From Amycolatopsis sulphurea (GTDB taxonomy: Bacteria > Actinomycetota > Actinomycetes > Mycobacteriales > Pseudonocardiaceae), in NCBI RefSeq assembly GCF_002564045.1, contig NZ_PDJK01000002.1, forward strand, positions 4,154,001 to 4,218,000: a stretch of DNA of 64,000 bases, given 5' to 3'. A program made the position numbers and the translations under genes. The notes beneath the pieces were generated by a model. That model was not told the DNA's origin, made no database searches, and saw only the letters and a list, made by a program, of their open reading frames with translations. This document shows, piece after piece, positions 33,451 to 40,933 of this stretch. Each line of letters opens with the position of its first letter. Position 1 is the first letter of the stretch.

Positions 33451-33485
33451 AGTGGTGAAGGTCCTTTCCGCGGCAGGGCTGCCCA

Positions 33486-34583
33486 TCAGATGAAGAGGTC
33501 GGTGTCGTTGTCCAGTACCGCTCGGCCCCGCCCGGCCGCGATCTCGTCCATTTCGAGATTGGACCGGTGCCGGGCACAATGGAAGCGGCAATCCCGGCTG
33601 GGGTCGACGATCGACCGGTCGGATTTCTGCCAGATGTCCACGAGGCTTTCGGTCACCGCGTCGCCGAGGCGGGCGGCGGGGTTGCCCCGGTGATAAGGGC
33701 AGACATAGACGCCGGACGGGGTCACCAGCGTGCGCAATTCGGTGACCCGGCAGGTCCGGTATTCCTTTTCCTGGATCGGTCCTTCCCGTTCCTGGAGGGA
33801 GGTGAGGGTGGAGGAGTTGATGATCTGGAAGTCCGCGCTTTCCAGGTATCGGGCTTTTTCGATCTGGGTGTCGATGGATTCCCGCATATGCTCGGAGATC
33901 CCGACGATGTGGTGCTGCTCGTCGAACATCGCCTTGACCTCGAAGTAGTCGCAGCCGATGTCCTTGGCCAGCTCCGCGCCCTGGAGCACCTCGTGGTGAT
34001 TGCTGACGACGGTGCCGTCGGATTCTTCGCGGGACATGACCAGGAACGAGTAGCCCAGCGCGCCGGTCTTGGCCCCGGCGAACAGGCGCATGTTCGCGAT
34101 GACCCGGTCGAAGACGCTCTCCCCCTTGCGGTTGGGGCGGAACAGCCGGTACGTCTCGGTGGTCGCCGCGTCCATGGAGACCCGGATCCAGGAGGCGTAT
34201 CGGGCCAGGCCGGGCAGGTTCTGCTCGATCATGGTGCCGTTGGTCACCACGCCGAGCGCGATACCGGCCTCGCCGAGCGTGTGGATGACCGAACGGGTGC
34301 CCCGATGGGCCAGCGGTTCGCCGCCGCCGATGAGAATGACCGCCTTGACGCCCATCGTCACCAGTTCGCCGGCCAGCGCCTCCAGCCGCTGCGCGCTGAA
34401 TCGCCCCTGATTGAGAAGTTTCCCGCTGATGCATTCCGGACAAGCCAGATCGCAGAAGGTAGTGGGGTCGAGATCGACCACTGTCGGACTTTTCGACCGT
34501 TCTCCTCCGGCCACTCTGGCCACTTCGGGAAAAATGGAAGGCTGATACAGCTTCGTGGTGAGATCGAGGCGATCAATCGTCAC
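33486..34583 (-). CDS. Radical SAM protein with SPASM-like C-terminus
   Basis: 365 residues from GTG 34583. The radical SAM cluster motif is FCDLACPEC (C44, C48, C51), followed by VILIGGGEPLAHRG (GGEP) and GVVTNGTMI. The C-terminal part has further cysteines in a SPASM-like arrangement (TCRVTELRTLVTPSGVYVCPYHRG, then DCRFHCARH), which bind an auxiliary iron-sulphur cluster. Family members oxidise sugars and cyclitols, epimerise, or modify peptides. No precursor peptide is seen next to it, and the amidinotransferase gene follows 35 bases later, so a small-molecule substrate is more likely. It heads the operon 34583 to 31590. Confidence 0.88.
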   Translation of the reverse strand: MTIDRLDLTTKLYQPSIFPEVARVAGGERSKSPTVVDLDPTTFCDLACPECISGKLLNQGRFSAQRLEALAGELVTMGVKAVILIGGGEPLAHRGTRSVIHTLGEAGIALGVVTNGTMIEQNLPGLARYASWIRVSMDAATTETYRLFRPNRKGESVFDRVIANMRLFAGAKTGALGYSFLVMSREESDGTVVSNHHEVLQGAELAKDIGCDYFEVKAMFDEQHHIVGISEHMRESIDTQIEKARYLESADFQIINSSTLTSLQEREGPIQEKEYRTCRVTELRTLVTPSGVYVCPYHRGNPAARLGDAVTESLVDIWQKSDRSIVDPSRDCRFHCARHRSNLEMDEIAAGRGRAVLDNDTDLFI

Positions 34584-34897
34584 AGACTCGCACCTTTCGG
34601 TTCTTGTATCGCGGATTTCGAAACCGACTTCCGCGATAAACCGAGATGGGACACTACCATCGGTGACGATCAAGCTGACCCGCCGATCGGGTGACGCCCG
34701 GAGTACTGCATCCGGCGCCGTGAACAGGAAAGATTTCGCCTACCGTATGCGTTAGCCGGTTGGGCCGGTGACTCATGTCACAGTTAATTCTTTTGGCTGG
34801 TCGCACGATTGAATAAGAGTATTTCTCCTTGGTGCGGTAAACCGCAGGTCCGGCCCCACTCGCGGCAGCCGTGCTCATGTGAGCGACAGGAGTATTC
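34584..34897. promoter_or_regulatory. AT-richer divergent promoter region
   Basis: About 314 bases between the radical SAM gene and the alpha/beta hydrolase gene. The stretch 34770-34840 (ATGTCACAGTTAATTCTTTTGG, then GATTGAATAAGAGTATTTC) is far more AT-rich than its surroundings, as expected for promoters in both directions. ACTCATGTCACAG contains a short imperfect symmetry, but I cannot name a binding site. No RNA gene or coding frame is supported. Confidence 0.45.
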
Positions 34898-35686
34898 ATG
34901 CCCTACTTTGCTGTCCGGCCCGAGGTGGAGCTCTTCGCTACCGACGAGGGAACCGGCCCCGCTGTTCTGTTACTGCACGGCTGGGCAGGCGACGGCACCG
35001 ACTGGAGCCCGCTCGCCGCCGACCTGATCGCCGATCATCGCGTTCTCGTGCCCGATCACCGCGGTCATGGCCGCTCGTCGGTACCGGACGGACCGTATGA
35101 CGCGAAGACCCTCGCCGCCGACGCCGCCACCCTGTTGCGTGCCTGCGACGTGCCTTCAGCCGTGGTGATCGGGCATTCCCTTGGCGGAGCAGTCGCCTCC
35201 GCCCTCGCCGTCGAGGAGCCCGCGCTCGTCGATGCCCTCGTCCTCGTGGAACCCGCCCAAGGCCGGCACGACGATTTACTCGAACCCGCCCTGGAAGCAA
35301 TGCGCGCCGATCCGTATTCGGCCGCCGCGCAAGTGTTCGCTACCTTCCCCGCGCCCGATTCCCCACCGTGGCTGGAGGTCTGGCGACGCCGACGACTCGC
35401 CGGGACTCCACTGCGCGTGATCGCCGATGTCTACGAACAGCTCTTCGCCGGCCCCGACGCCCTCGGTCGAGAAGTCGTCGGCCAGTCCTACCTTTCCCGT
35501 CGGCGCTGCCCGATCCTGAGCCTTTACGGCGGCGCTTCTCCCACCTTCGCCGCCTGGGACCGCGCCCTGCCGCACGGCCCCCACGACGAAGTCGTGGAGT
35601 GGCCCACCACGGGACATTTCCCTCAGCACGACGATCCGGCCGGATTCAGCGCGCTGGTCCGGCGCTGGCTGTCCGGGGTGCTGTGA
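34898..35686 (+). CDS. Alpha/beta-fold hydrolase
   Basis: 262 residues from ATG 34898, with GACAGGAG upstream. Typical small alpha/beta hydrolase: VLLLHGWAGDGTDW (oxyanion HG), DHRGHGRSS, nucleophile elbow GHSLGGAV, and a late TTGHFPQHDDP with the catalytic His. The substrate cannot be told. Its stop codon TGA (35684-35686) lies inside the palindromic repeat at 35683. It converges on the lasso exporter gene, whose end lies in the same repeat block. Confidence 0.88.
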   Translation: MPYFAVRPEVELFATDEGTGPAVLLLHGWAGDGTDWSPLAADLIADHRVLVPDHRGHGRSSVPDGPYDAKTLAADAATLLRACDVPSAVVIGHSLGGAVASALAVEEPALVDALVLVEPAQGRHDDLLEPALEAMRADPYSAAAQVFATFPAPDSPPWLEVWRRRRLAGTPLRVIADVYEQLFAGPDALGREVVGQSYLSRRRCPILSLYGGASPTFAAWDRALPHGPHDEVVEWPTTGHFPQHDDPAGFSALVRRWLSGVL

Positions 35687-35729
35687 AGGGGCCCTTCACG
35701 GACTCAGAGTCCGTGAAGGGCCCCTTCAC
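35683..35729. repeat. Inverted pair of palindromic repeats holding both convergent gene ends
   Basis: GTGAAGGGGCCCTTCAC at 35683-35699 and GTGAAGGGCCCCTTCAC at 35713-35729, joined by GGACTCAGAGTCC. The TGA of the hydrolase gene (35684-35686) is part of the first copy. The TGA of the minus-strand exporter gene (35704-35706) is in the spacer, and the second copy codes the exporter's last residues (CEGALHGL). The pair forms one large hairpin that could end transcription both ways. Confidence 0.88.
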
Positions 35730-37458
35730 AGCCGCGCGCCGGGCGACCCGCGTTGGCGAGGCGCGTGAACCCGGGGGCGGAGTCGATCAGCTCCGCATAG
35801 GTGCCCGTGGCCTGGATGGTTCCGTTGTCCAGCACCATGATCTGGTCAGCAGAGCGGATGGTCGAGATCCGGTGGGCGATCACCAGTAGGGAGCATTCGC
35901 CGCGGAGCTCGTCGAGGGTGCCGGTCAGGGCCGCTTCGGTGATCGGGTCGAGGTGTGCGGTGGGTTCGTCCAGTAGCAGCAGGCGTGGCTGGGTCAGCAG
36001 GGCGCGGGCGATGGCGAGGCGCTGGCGTTCCCCGCTCGAAAGGCAAGCGCCGCGTTCACCGACGGGGGAGTCGAGCCCGGCGGGCAGGCTTTCGATCTTC
36101 TCGCGCAGCCGGACGAGGTCGACGGCGTGCCAGAGGGCCTCGTCGTCGGCGTCGGGGGCGGCGTAGCGGAGATTGTCGCGGAGGGTGCCGTGCAGGATCG
36201 GGCAGTCCTGTTCGACCCAGCTGACGCGTTCGCGCCAGGAAGGGAGGTCGAGGTCGGCTGAGGCCTCGCCGCCGAGGCGGATGGTGCCCTGCCACGGTTG
36301 GTAGAAGCGGTTGATCAGGGCGAAGGTGGTGGACTTGCCCGCACCGGACGCGCCGACCAGCGCCACGAGCGAGCGCTGCGGGATGGCGAAGGTCAGGTCC
36401 CGGAGTACCGGAGTGGTTGCGGTGTAACCGAAGTGCAGGCCGTGGACGTCGAGAACGGGCGGTTCCGGTTGCCGGGCGGCGGGTGCGGCGGGGCGGGCGC
36501 GAGGGGAGGTTGCGGGTCCTTCGACCGGTAGGCAGAGAATTTCCTGGGTACGTTCGGCGGCGCCTTTGACCTTGTACACCGTGGTGATGCCTTCGACGAG
36601 CTGGGCGACGGGCAGCACGAGCTGGTTGGCGTAGAGCAGGATCGCCACCAGCGAGCCGAGCGCGAGTTCGTGCTGGCTGATCCGCACAGCGCCGACGAAC
36701 AACACCAGGACGAAGGCGCCGTTCACGATGGTCTCGATGATCGGACCGACGGCGGAGGTCAGGCGGGCGCTCTGCACTCCGGCCAGGTAGGCCTCCTGCG
36801 CCAGCGCTTGCAGGTGCCGGGTCTCGCGGTGTTCGGCGCGGCTGATCCGTACCGTGCGGATGGCCCCGAGCACCCGCTCCAGGTCGGCGGTCATCGTCCC
36901 CACCGCGGATTGCAGCCGGAGCGACACCCGCCCGATTCTGGTCGCCGTCACGGTGATCACGACGGCACCGAGCACCAGCACGGCCAGGACCACGCACATC
37001 AGCACCGGGTCGATCAGGAACATGATCGTGAACGCGGCCACGGTCATGATCACGTTCGCCGTGATCTCCACGACCGCCCGGGTGACGGCTTCCCGCACCA
37101 GGATCACGTCCGTGGACGCCCGCGACAGCAGATCGCCCACGCGGAACCGGCCGAAGGCGGGCATCGTCAAGCGCAGCAGGTGATCGAACAGCGTCGTCCG
37201 CAAGCGCAGCAGGAACCGTTCGCCGGTCCGTTCGAGCAGGAACGAGCCCCAGGCACCGACCAGCGCTTGCAGGAGCAGCAGGACGACGAGACCGATGATC
37301 AAGGCGATGACGAGCCGGCCGCCGGAGAGTGCGTCGATCACCGCTTTCATCGCGATGGGCTGCGCGATCCCGAATCCGGCCGACGCGGTCATGAGCAGCA
37401 TCGCGACGGTGAGCGCCGCGCGTTGCCCGGTGGTCATCCGCCAGAGATGGCGAAACAT
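35704..37458 (-). CDS. ABC exporter of the lasso peptide cluster (D protein)
   Basis: 584 residues from ATG 37458 behind GGGGAGA. One polypeptide with six membrane helices (about residues 15-310) and a nucleotide-binding domain: Walker A LVGASGAGKSTT, signature CLSSGERQRLAIARALL, Walker B LLLLDEPTAHLD, H-loop VIAHRIS. This is the usual D component that exports the mature lasso peptide and gives immunity. It follows the B gene by 22 bases. The last eight residues come from a palindromic repeat, so the natural C-terminus may have been replaced when the repeat inserted. Confidence 0.92.
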   Translation of the reverse strand: MFRHLWRMTTGQRAALTVAMLLMTASAGFGIAQPIAMKAVIDALSGGRLVIALIIGLVVLLLLQALVGAWGSFLLERTGERFLLRLRTTLFDHLLRLTMPAFGRFRVGDLLSRASTDVILVREAVTRAVVEITANVIMTVAAFTIMFLIDPVLMCVVLAVLVLGAVVITVTATRIGRVSLRLQSAVGTMTADLERVLGAIRTVRISRAEHRETRHLQALAQEAYLAGVQSARLTSAVGPIIETIVNGAFVLVLFVGAVRISQHELALGSLVAILLYANQLVLPVAQLVEGITTVYKVKGAAERTQEILCLPVEGPATSPRARPAAPAARQPEPPVLDVHGLHFGYTATTPVLRDLTFAIPQRSLVALVGASGAGKSTTFALINRFYQPWQGTIRLGGEASADLDLPSWRERVSWVEQDCPILHGTLRDNLRYAAPDADDEALWHAVDLVRLREKIESLPAGLDSPVGERGACLSSGERQRLAIARALLTQPRLLLLDEPTAHLDPITEAALTGTLDELRGECSLLVIAHRISTIRSADQIMVLDNGTIQATGTYAELIDSAPGFTRLANAGRPARGCEGALHGL

Positions 37459-37480
37459 CGTTCTCCCCGGGAAGCAGTGG

Positions 37481-38197
37481 TCACGCGCGGGTCAGGAAGC
37501 CGGCCTCAAGCAGCTGGCCGGTCATCGCGGTGATGTCCTGGTGTGCTTCGGACGGCTCGATGCCGTATTCGGCGGCGTAGTCGTGGGCGGCGTCCTGGAC
37601 GGACTGCCCGGCCAGCAGCCGCCGGAGGGAGTCGGCGCCGGTGTGATTGAGCTGCCAGTAGTGCCCGGTCCGCTGGTTGAGCAGAACGGCGCCGTCACCG
37701 GTGTCGGCGGTGAGTGCGTCGCGGTGCAACCGCAGGATTCCGGTACCGCCGGTTGTTCGCCAGCGTCCGCGCGGGGCCTCCGGTCGCGGTGGGGCGACGG
37801 TGATCAGCGGTACGTAGTAGCCCTCGGGAACGGGCTCGCCGATCATGGTGCCCTCGGCCTCCACCCAGGCATGCGCACCGAAAGGCATGGTGCGCGCGCC
37901 CAGCTGCCAGGTCGGCCACACCCCACGGGTGCGGCAGAGCAATGCGGTCGCGATGGAGCGCTTCAAGCACCCGTTGACCGCGCACCGGATGCTGCTCGCG
38001 ACGATCGCCTCGCGGGCGGCGGAAGTCTGTGCGGCCGACGCCGGCCGCGCGCGGCGGCTGGCGAGTTCCAGAATCGGGCGCAGAAGCCTCGGCGGCAGCC
38101 GGGTGAGCGGGGTCGCCGCCGCGATGGCCATCAGCGACGACAGCCTGGTACGCAAGGGAAGCCGGACCCGTTCGGGTGCGGCGAAGGGCGTGCTCAA
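37481..38197 (-). CDS. Lasso peptide B protein with peptidase domain first and PqqD-like leader-binding domain last
   Basis: 238 residues from TTG 38197, chosen because AGGGAG stands five bases before it. Residues about 45-140 form the transglutaminase-like leader peptidase (B2 type): NGCLKRSIATALLCRTRG with the catalytic Cys, and MPFGAHAWVEAEG with the catalytic His. Residues about 155-238 form the PqqD-like RRE (B1 type): LTADTGDGAVLLNQRTGHYWQLNHTGADSLRRLL and ITAMTGQLLEAGFLTRA. Classical fused B proteins (McjB type) have the RRE first; split systems have separate B1 and B2. Here the order is B2-B1. The protein binds the precursor leader and cuts after Leu26, delivering the core to the cyclase. 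Confidence 0.9.
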   Translation of the reverse strand: MSTPFAAPERVRLPLRTRLSSLMAIAAATPLTRLPPRLLRPILELASRRARPASAAQTSAAREAIVASSIRCAVNGCLKRSIATALLCRTRGVWPTWQLGARTMPFGAHAWVEAEGTMIGEPVPEGYYVPLITVAPPRPEAPRGRWRTTGGTGILRLHRDALTADTGDGAVLLNQRTGHYWQLNHTGADSLRRLLAGQSVQDAAHDYAAEYGIEPSEAHQDITAMTGQLLEAGFLTRA

Positions 38198-38211
38198 TCA
38201 GTCTCCCTGAA

Positions 38212-40059
38212 TCAGCCCACGGGGATTTCGGTGTCGGTGGACGGAGCCGGACCGGATCGCCGGACGGCCCCGGTCTCGCGCAGCCACGTCTCGCAGCCGA
38301 GCGTCATTTCGAGATTGGGTGTCACGTCGTCGTGGTCGGATCCGCTCTGGGTGTACAGACTGGTCCGCAGTGCGTCGAGGTCGATCAGCCCACGGGCCGC
38401 CAGCGCGGAGCCGGCGAAGTGGTCGAGCAGGTCGGGCACGTGGTCCTGCAACGCCCGGCAGACCTCCTCCTCGTAGTCGCCCTTGGTGCGGCGGTCGAGG
38501 ATCATGTCCGGTACCTGGCCGCGCATCGCCTCGGCCAGCACCGGCTTGTACTGCCAAGGTGTGTACCGCTCGCAGGGCCGGACCGAGAGGGCGGCTTCGA
38601 CGACCCGATCGTCCAAATAGGGCAGATCCAGCCGTAGCCCGCCCGCGGCGTACTCCCGGCAGACCTGCCGTAGCAACGGACCGGCGAAACGCAGGCTGGT
38701 CAGTGCGTCGTGCTGGCCCCGGTCGCTCGCCAGCGGTACCGCTTCGGCGGCGATGCCGCGCAGCACCCGCCGCGCCGTGCTCACCGCGTCGCCGGTGGCC
38801 CACGGCGACGGGCGCAATGCATAGGCCCAGCCGACTTTCGGGCCGGTCAGCGGTGGCGGTGGGGCGGTGAGGGCGGCGGCGCTGTCCCGCCACCACGTGC
38901 GCAGGTCACGGTTGTCCCAGAGCGCGGCCATTGTGGGCAGCAGCGGCCACCGGCCCAGCGCGCGGTGCACTCGCAGATGCCGCAACGCCGTCACCGGCTG
39001 ACGCCGGATGAGAGTGTGCAAATACGCGGCGCTGCCGGTGAACAACTCGTCCGCGCCGTGCCCCGCCAGGTGCAGGGTGCAGCCGCGCTCGACCAGGTAA
39101 CGCACTTGGTGCCGGATCGTGTTCATGCCCCGGACCAGCGCGTGCGGCGCCTCGGTGTCCGGCAGCGAATACGGCGGCGTGAAGACCGGGGGACCGGTGC
39201 CCGCCGGCAGTTCGATCTGCTCGGCCTGGTCCAGCAATCGCGCGGCGTGCCCGGCGTAGAAGGGATCGTCGTTGATCGCGCTGCCTTCGGTCCGGCGGAA
39301 GACGATGAGATCGGGCGTGTGCTCGGCGGCGAGGAAACACAGCGTGGTGGAGTCCATCCCGCCGGACAGGTCGGCCGATACCCGGCCGGCCGGTTTGCGC
39401 CATGCCACCGCCTCCCGCAGCGCCGCCCGTACCCTCTTGGCCCCGACTTGCACGGGCAGGACCGGATCCGGCGGGTTCCACCAGCGGACTTCGGCCGCCC
39501 GGTCCTCGCGGATCAGCAGATAGGAATCCGGGGCGACCCGATCCACCCCGCGCCACCAGCTCCGCTCGCTCATCGGCGGGATCAGCTGCTGGCACGCGAT
39601 GTTGACCGCGAGCATGTCCTCGTCCGGGTCGGCGCCGGCCATTACCGCCAGCGCGTCCGCCCGGTCAGCGGCGACCGGGACACCGTCGATCCGGGTGGTG
39701 AACACCGGGCGCGTGCCGGTGAGCGTGCCCTGGAACCGGACTTGCCCGCGTACCGACGCCACGAGGTGCGCGCTGCCCGGCAACGCCCGCGCCAGGCGGT
39801 CCAGATCCGCCGGAGTCTCCACTCTTCCGGCCGCGACGGCCAGGCGCTCGGCACTGATCGGGCCGAACCCGAAGATCGCGATCCGGACCGCGCCCGCCCC
39901 GCCCACCACCAGCTGATCCGGCGACCAGTGGCCCACCAGCCACGGCCGCCCGGACGGATGCGCCACGATTTCCGGTGCTTGGTGCGGAATCCGCCCGCTC
40001 GCCCAGGTACCACCCGGCGAGTCGGGCACCACGATCAGGCTGTTGGTCAACTCGTACAT
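38212..40059 (-). CDS. Lasso peptide macrolactam synthetase (C protein, asparagine-synthetase-like)
   Basis: 615 residues from ATG 40059. An N-terminal glutaminase-like domain lacking the catalytic Cys start (MYELTNSLIV) precedes an ATP-binding synthetase domain with the PP-loop SADLSGGMDSTT (SGGMDS at 232-237), HLAGHGADELFTGSA and LPYLDDRVVEAAL. Lasso C proteins adenylate the ring Asp or Glu side chain and close the ring on Gly1. It lies between the precursor gene (94 bases upstream) and the B gene (14 bases downstream). Length matches the family and no key motif is missing. Confidence 0.93.
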   Translation of the reverse strand: MYELTNSLIVVPDSPGGTWASGRIPHQAPEIVAHPSGRPWLVGHWSPDQLVVGGAGAVRIAIFGFGPISAERLAVAAGRVETPADLDRLARALPGSAHLVASVRGQVRFQGTLTGTRPVFTTRIDGVPVAADRADALAVMAGADPDEDMLAVNIACQQLIPPMSERSWWRGVDRVAPDSYLLIREDRAAEVRWWNPPDPVLPVQVGAKRVRAALREAVAWRKPAGRVSADLSGGMDSTTLCFLAAEHTPDLIVFRRTEGSAINDDPFYAGHAARLLDQAEQIELPAGTGPPVFTPPYSLPDTEAPHALVRGMNTIRHQVRYLVERGCTLHLAGHGADELFTGSAAYLHTLIRRQPVTALRHLRVHRALGRWPLLPTMAALWDNRDLRTWWRDSAAALTAPPPPLTGPKVGWAYALRPSPWATGDAVSTARRVLRGIAAEAVPLASDRGQHDALTSLRFAGPLLRQVCREYAAGGLRLDLPYLDDRVVEAALSVRPCERYTPWQYKPVLAEAMRGQVPDMILDRRTKGDYEEEVCRALQDHVPDLLDHFAGSALAARGLIDLDALRTSLYTQSGSDHDDVTPNLEMTLGCETWLRETGAVRRSGPAPSTDTEIPVG

Positions 40060-40153
40060 GGACTGCCTCACAAGCGAGAACTTCGGCCGGGACGACGGTG
40101 GTGCGCGAGGGGGGCGGGGACACGCCCCGCCCCCCTCGCCGGCACTCACCGGA

Positions 40154-40288
40154 TCAGTGCGGCTTCTTGAAGCCGATCGTGGTCGCGTCCTTCTTCAAGT
40201 GGATCGTGCCGAGCGTGTCGGTGGCGACTCGACCGGCCTTGGCGGCGATCGGCGGCACGTAGCGTTTCGGGGTTGCCTTCTTGGTCAT
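40154..40288 (-). CDS. Lasso peptide precursor (A)
   Basis: 44 residues from ATG 40288, with AAAGAGG upstream. The leader (residues 1-26) fits the lasso consensus YxxPxLx3Gx5Tx: Tyr10, Pro13, Gly19 and Thr25 at the -2 position; only the Leu is replaced by Ala15. The predicted core is residues 27-44, GTIHLKKDATTIGFKKPH. Gly1 can close on Asp8, the only acidic residue, giving an 8-membered ring of the common class II type. The tail ATTIGFKKPH offers Phe14 and Lys/His side chains as plugs. The core has four Lys and two His, so the product is strongly cationic. The C, B and D genes follow on the same strand. Confidence 0.93.
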   Translation of the reverse strand: MTKKATPKRYVPPIAAKAGRVATDTLGTIHLKKDATTIGFKKPH

Positions 40289-40489
40289 GAACTCGCCTCT
40301 TTCGTTCGCAGCGGTCCGGGTGACCGCAACGACTCCTCACCCTTGACTGCCCGCCACACCAAGGCAACGGCGCTTCCCCCTGCTCTAACCGGGTGAGTGA
40401 TCAGCATTACCGGTAGCGACCGGCGCGGTCCGTTCACATGCCCCCGATCCGGGCAGCTGATCCACTCTGGGCGGTCATCACCCCCAGGG

Positions 40490-40520
40490 CAGGGCTGTGA
40501 AGGACCCCTTCACAGCCCTG
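40490..40520. terminator. Extended palindromic repeat, likely terminator
   Basis: A 14-base arm (CAGGGCTGTGAAGG, 40490-40503) and its exact complement (40507-40520) flank a 3-base loop (ACC). The core is the same GTGAAGG-CCTTCAC element found elsewhere, but here the symmetry extends outward into CAGGGCT/AGCCCTG. It lies between the end of the small gene at 40547 and the promoter side of the lasso operon, so it probably ends the SulP transcript. Confidence 0.75.
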
Positions 40521-40546
40521 GACCCGCGGGGTGAGTGCGACCCGCG

Positions 40547-40930
40547 TCAACGAGTAATCGACGCTATGCGGCAAGGGATGTCGGTGTTCTCGTCGGTGTG
40601 GTAGCTCGCGCACACTCGGTGATAGCCGTCGGCGATCTGCAATGCGATACCGGCGCGCAGGTCGCCGCGGACGAGCAGGATCGGCGAGAGATCCTTGTGG
40701 TCGTGGATTTTGCGCAGGTCCGAGTGCACGTGGGGGTCGTCGGCCGGGAGCAGGGCGAGCGCGGCGGCGCGCAGGATGTCCTTGGCCTTGAAGAAGGCGG
40801 CGTTGCGGCTGTCCCGCAGCTTCTCGACGACATGGTCGACGAGGTCGGTTTCGGCGATCAGGGCGAGATAGGAGGCGGCGGCCGGGTAGTCGTGGTGCTG
40901 GGGCTCGTCGAGCCAGGTCACGGTGGTCAT
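40547..40930 (-). CDS. Small conserved protein with ParB/sulfiredoxin-like motif
   Basis: 127 residues from ATG 40930, three bases after the SulP gene stop. The sequence has a helical N-terminus (YPAAASYLALIAETDLVDHVVEKL) and a segment LLVRGDLRAGIALQIADGYHRVCASYH that resembles the ParB/sulfiredoxin-like nuclease fold (DGYHRV, comparable to D/E-G-x-x-R). Its close coupling to an anion transporter with a STAS domain suggests a regulatory role there. The function is not known. Confidence 0.65.
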   Translation of the reverse strand: MTTVTWLDEPQHHDYPAAASYLALIAETDLVDHVVEKLRDSRNAAFFKAKDILRAAALALLPADDPHVHSDLRKIHDHKDLSPILLVRGDLRAGIALQIADGYHRVCASYHTDENTDIPCRIASITR

Positions 40931-40933
40931 GGG

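Noticed and set aside
33451..34443. Long N-terminal extension of the amidinotransferase frame
   Set aside because: It overlaps the whole radical SAM gene in another frame and reads as Arg/Gly-rich noise; GTG 33450 has a ribosome site and starts the family sequence.
33486..34583. Radical SAM/SPASM protein as a RiPP maturase
   Set aside because: No short precursor frame was seen next to it in either strand; the following amidinotransferase and HAD genes favour a small-molecule role.
34898..35686. Alpha/beta hydrolase as a lasso peptide isopeptidase
   Set aside because: It converges on the lasso operon, is small and lacks the beta-propeller of known isopeptidases; it is more likely an unrelated neighbour.
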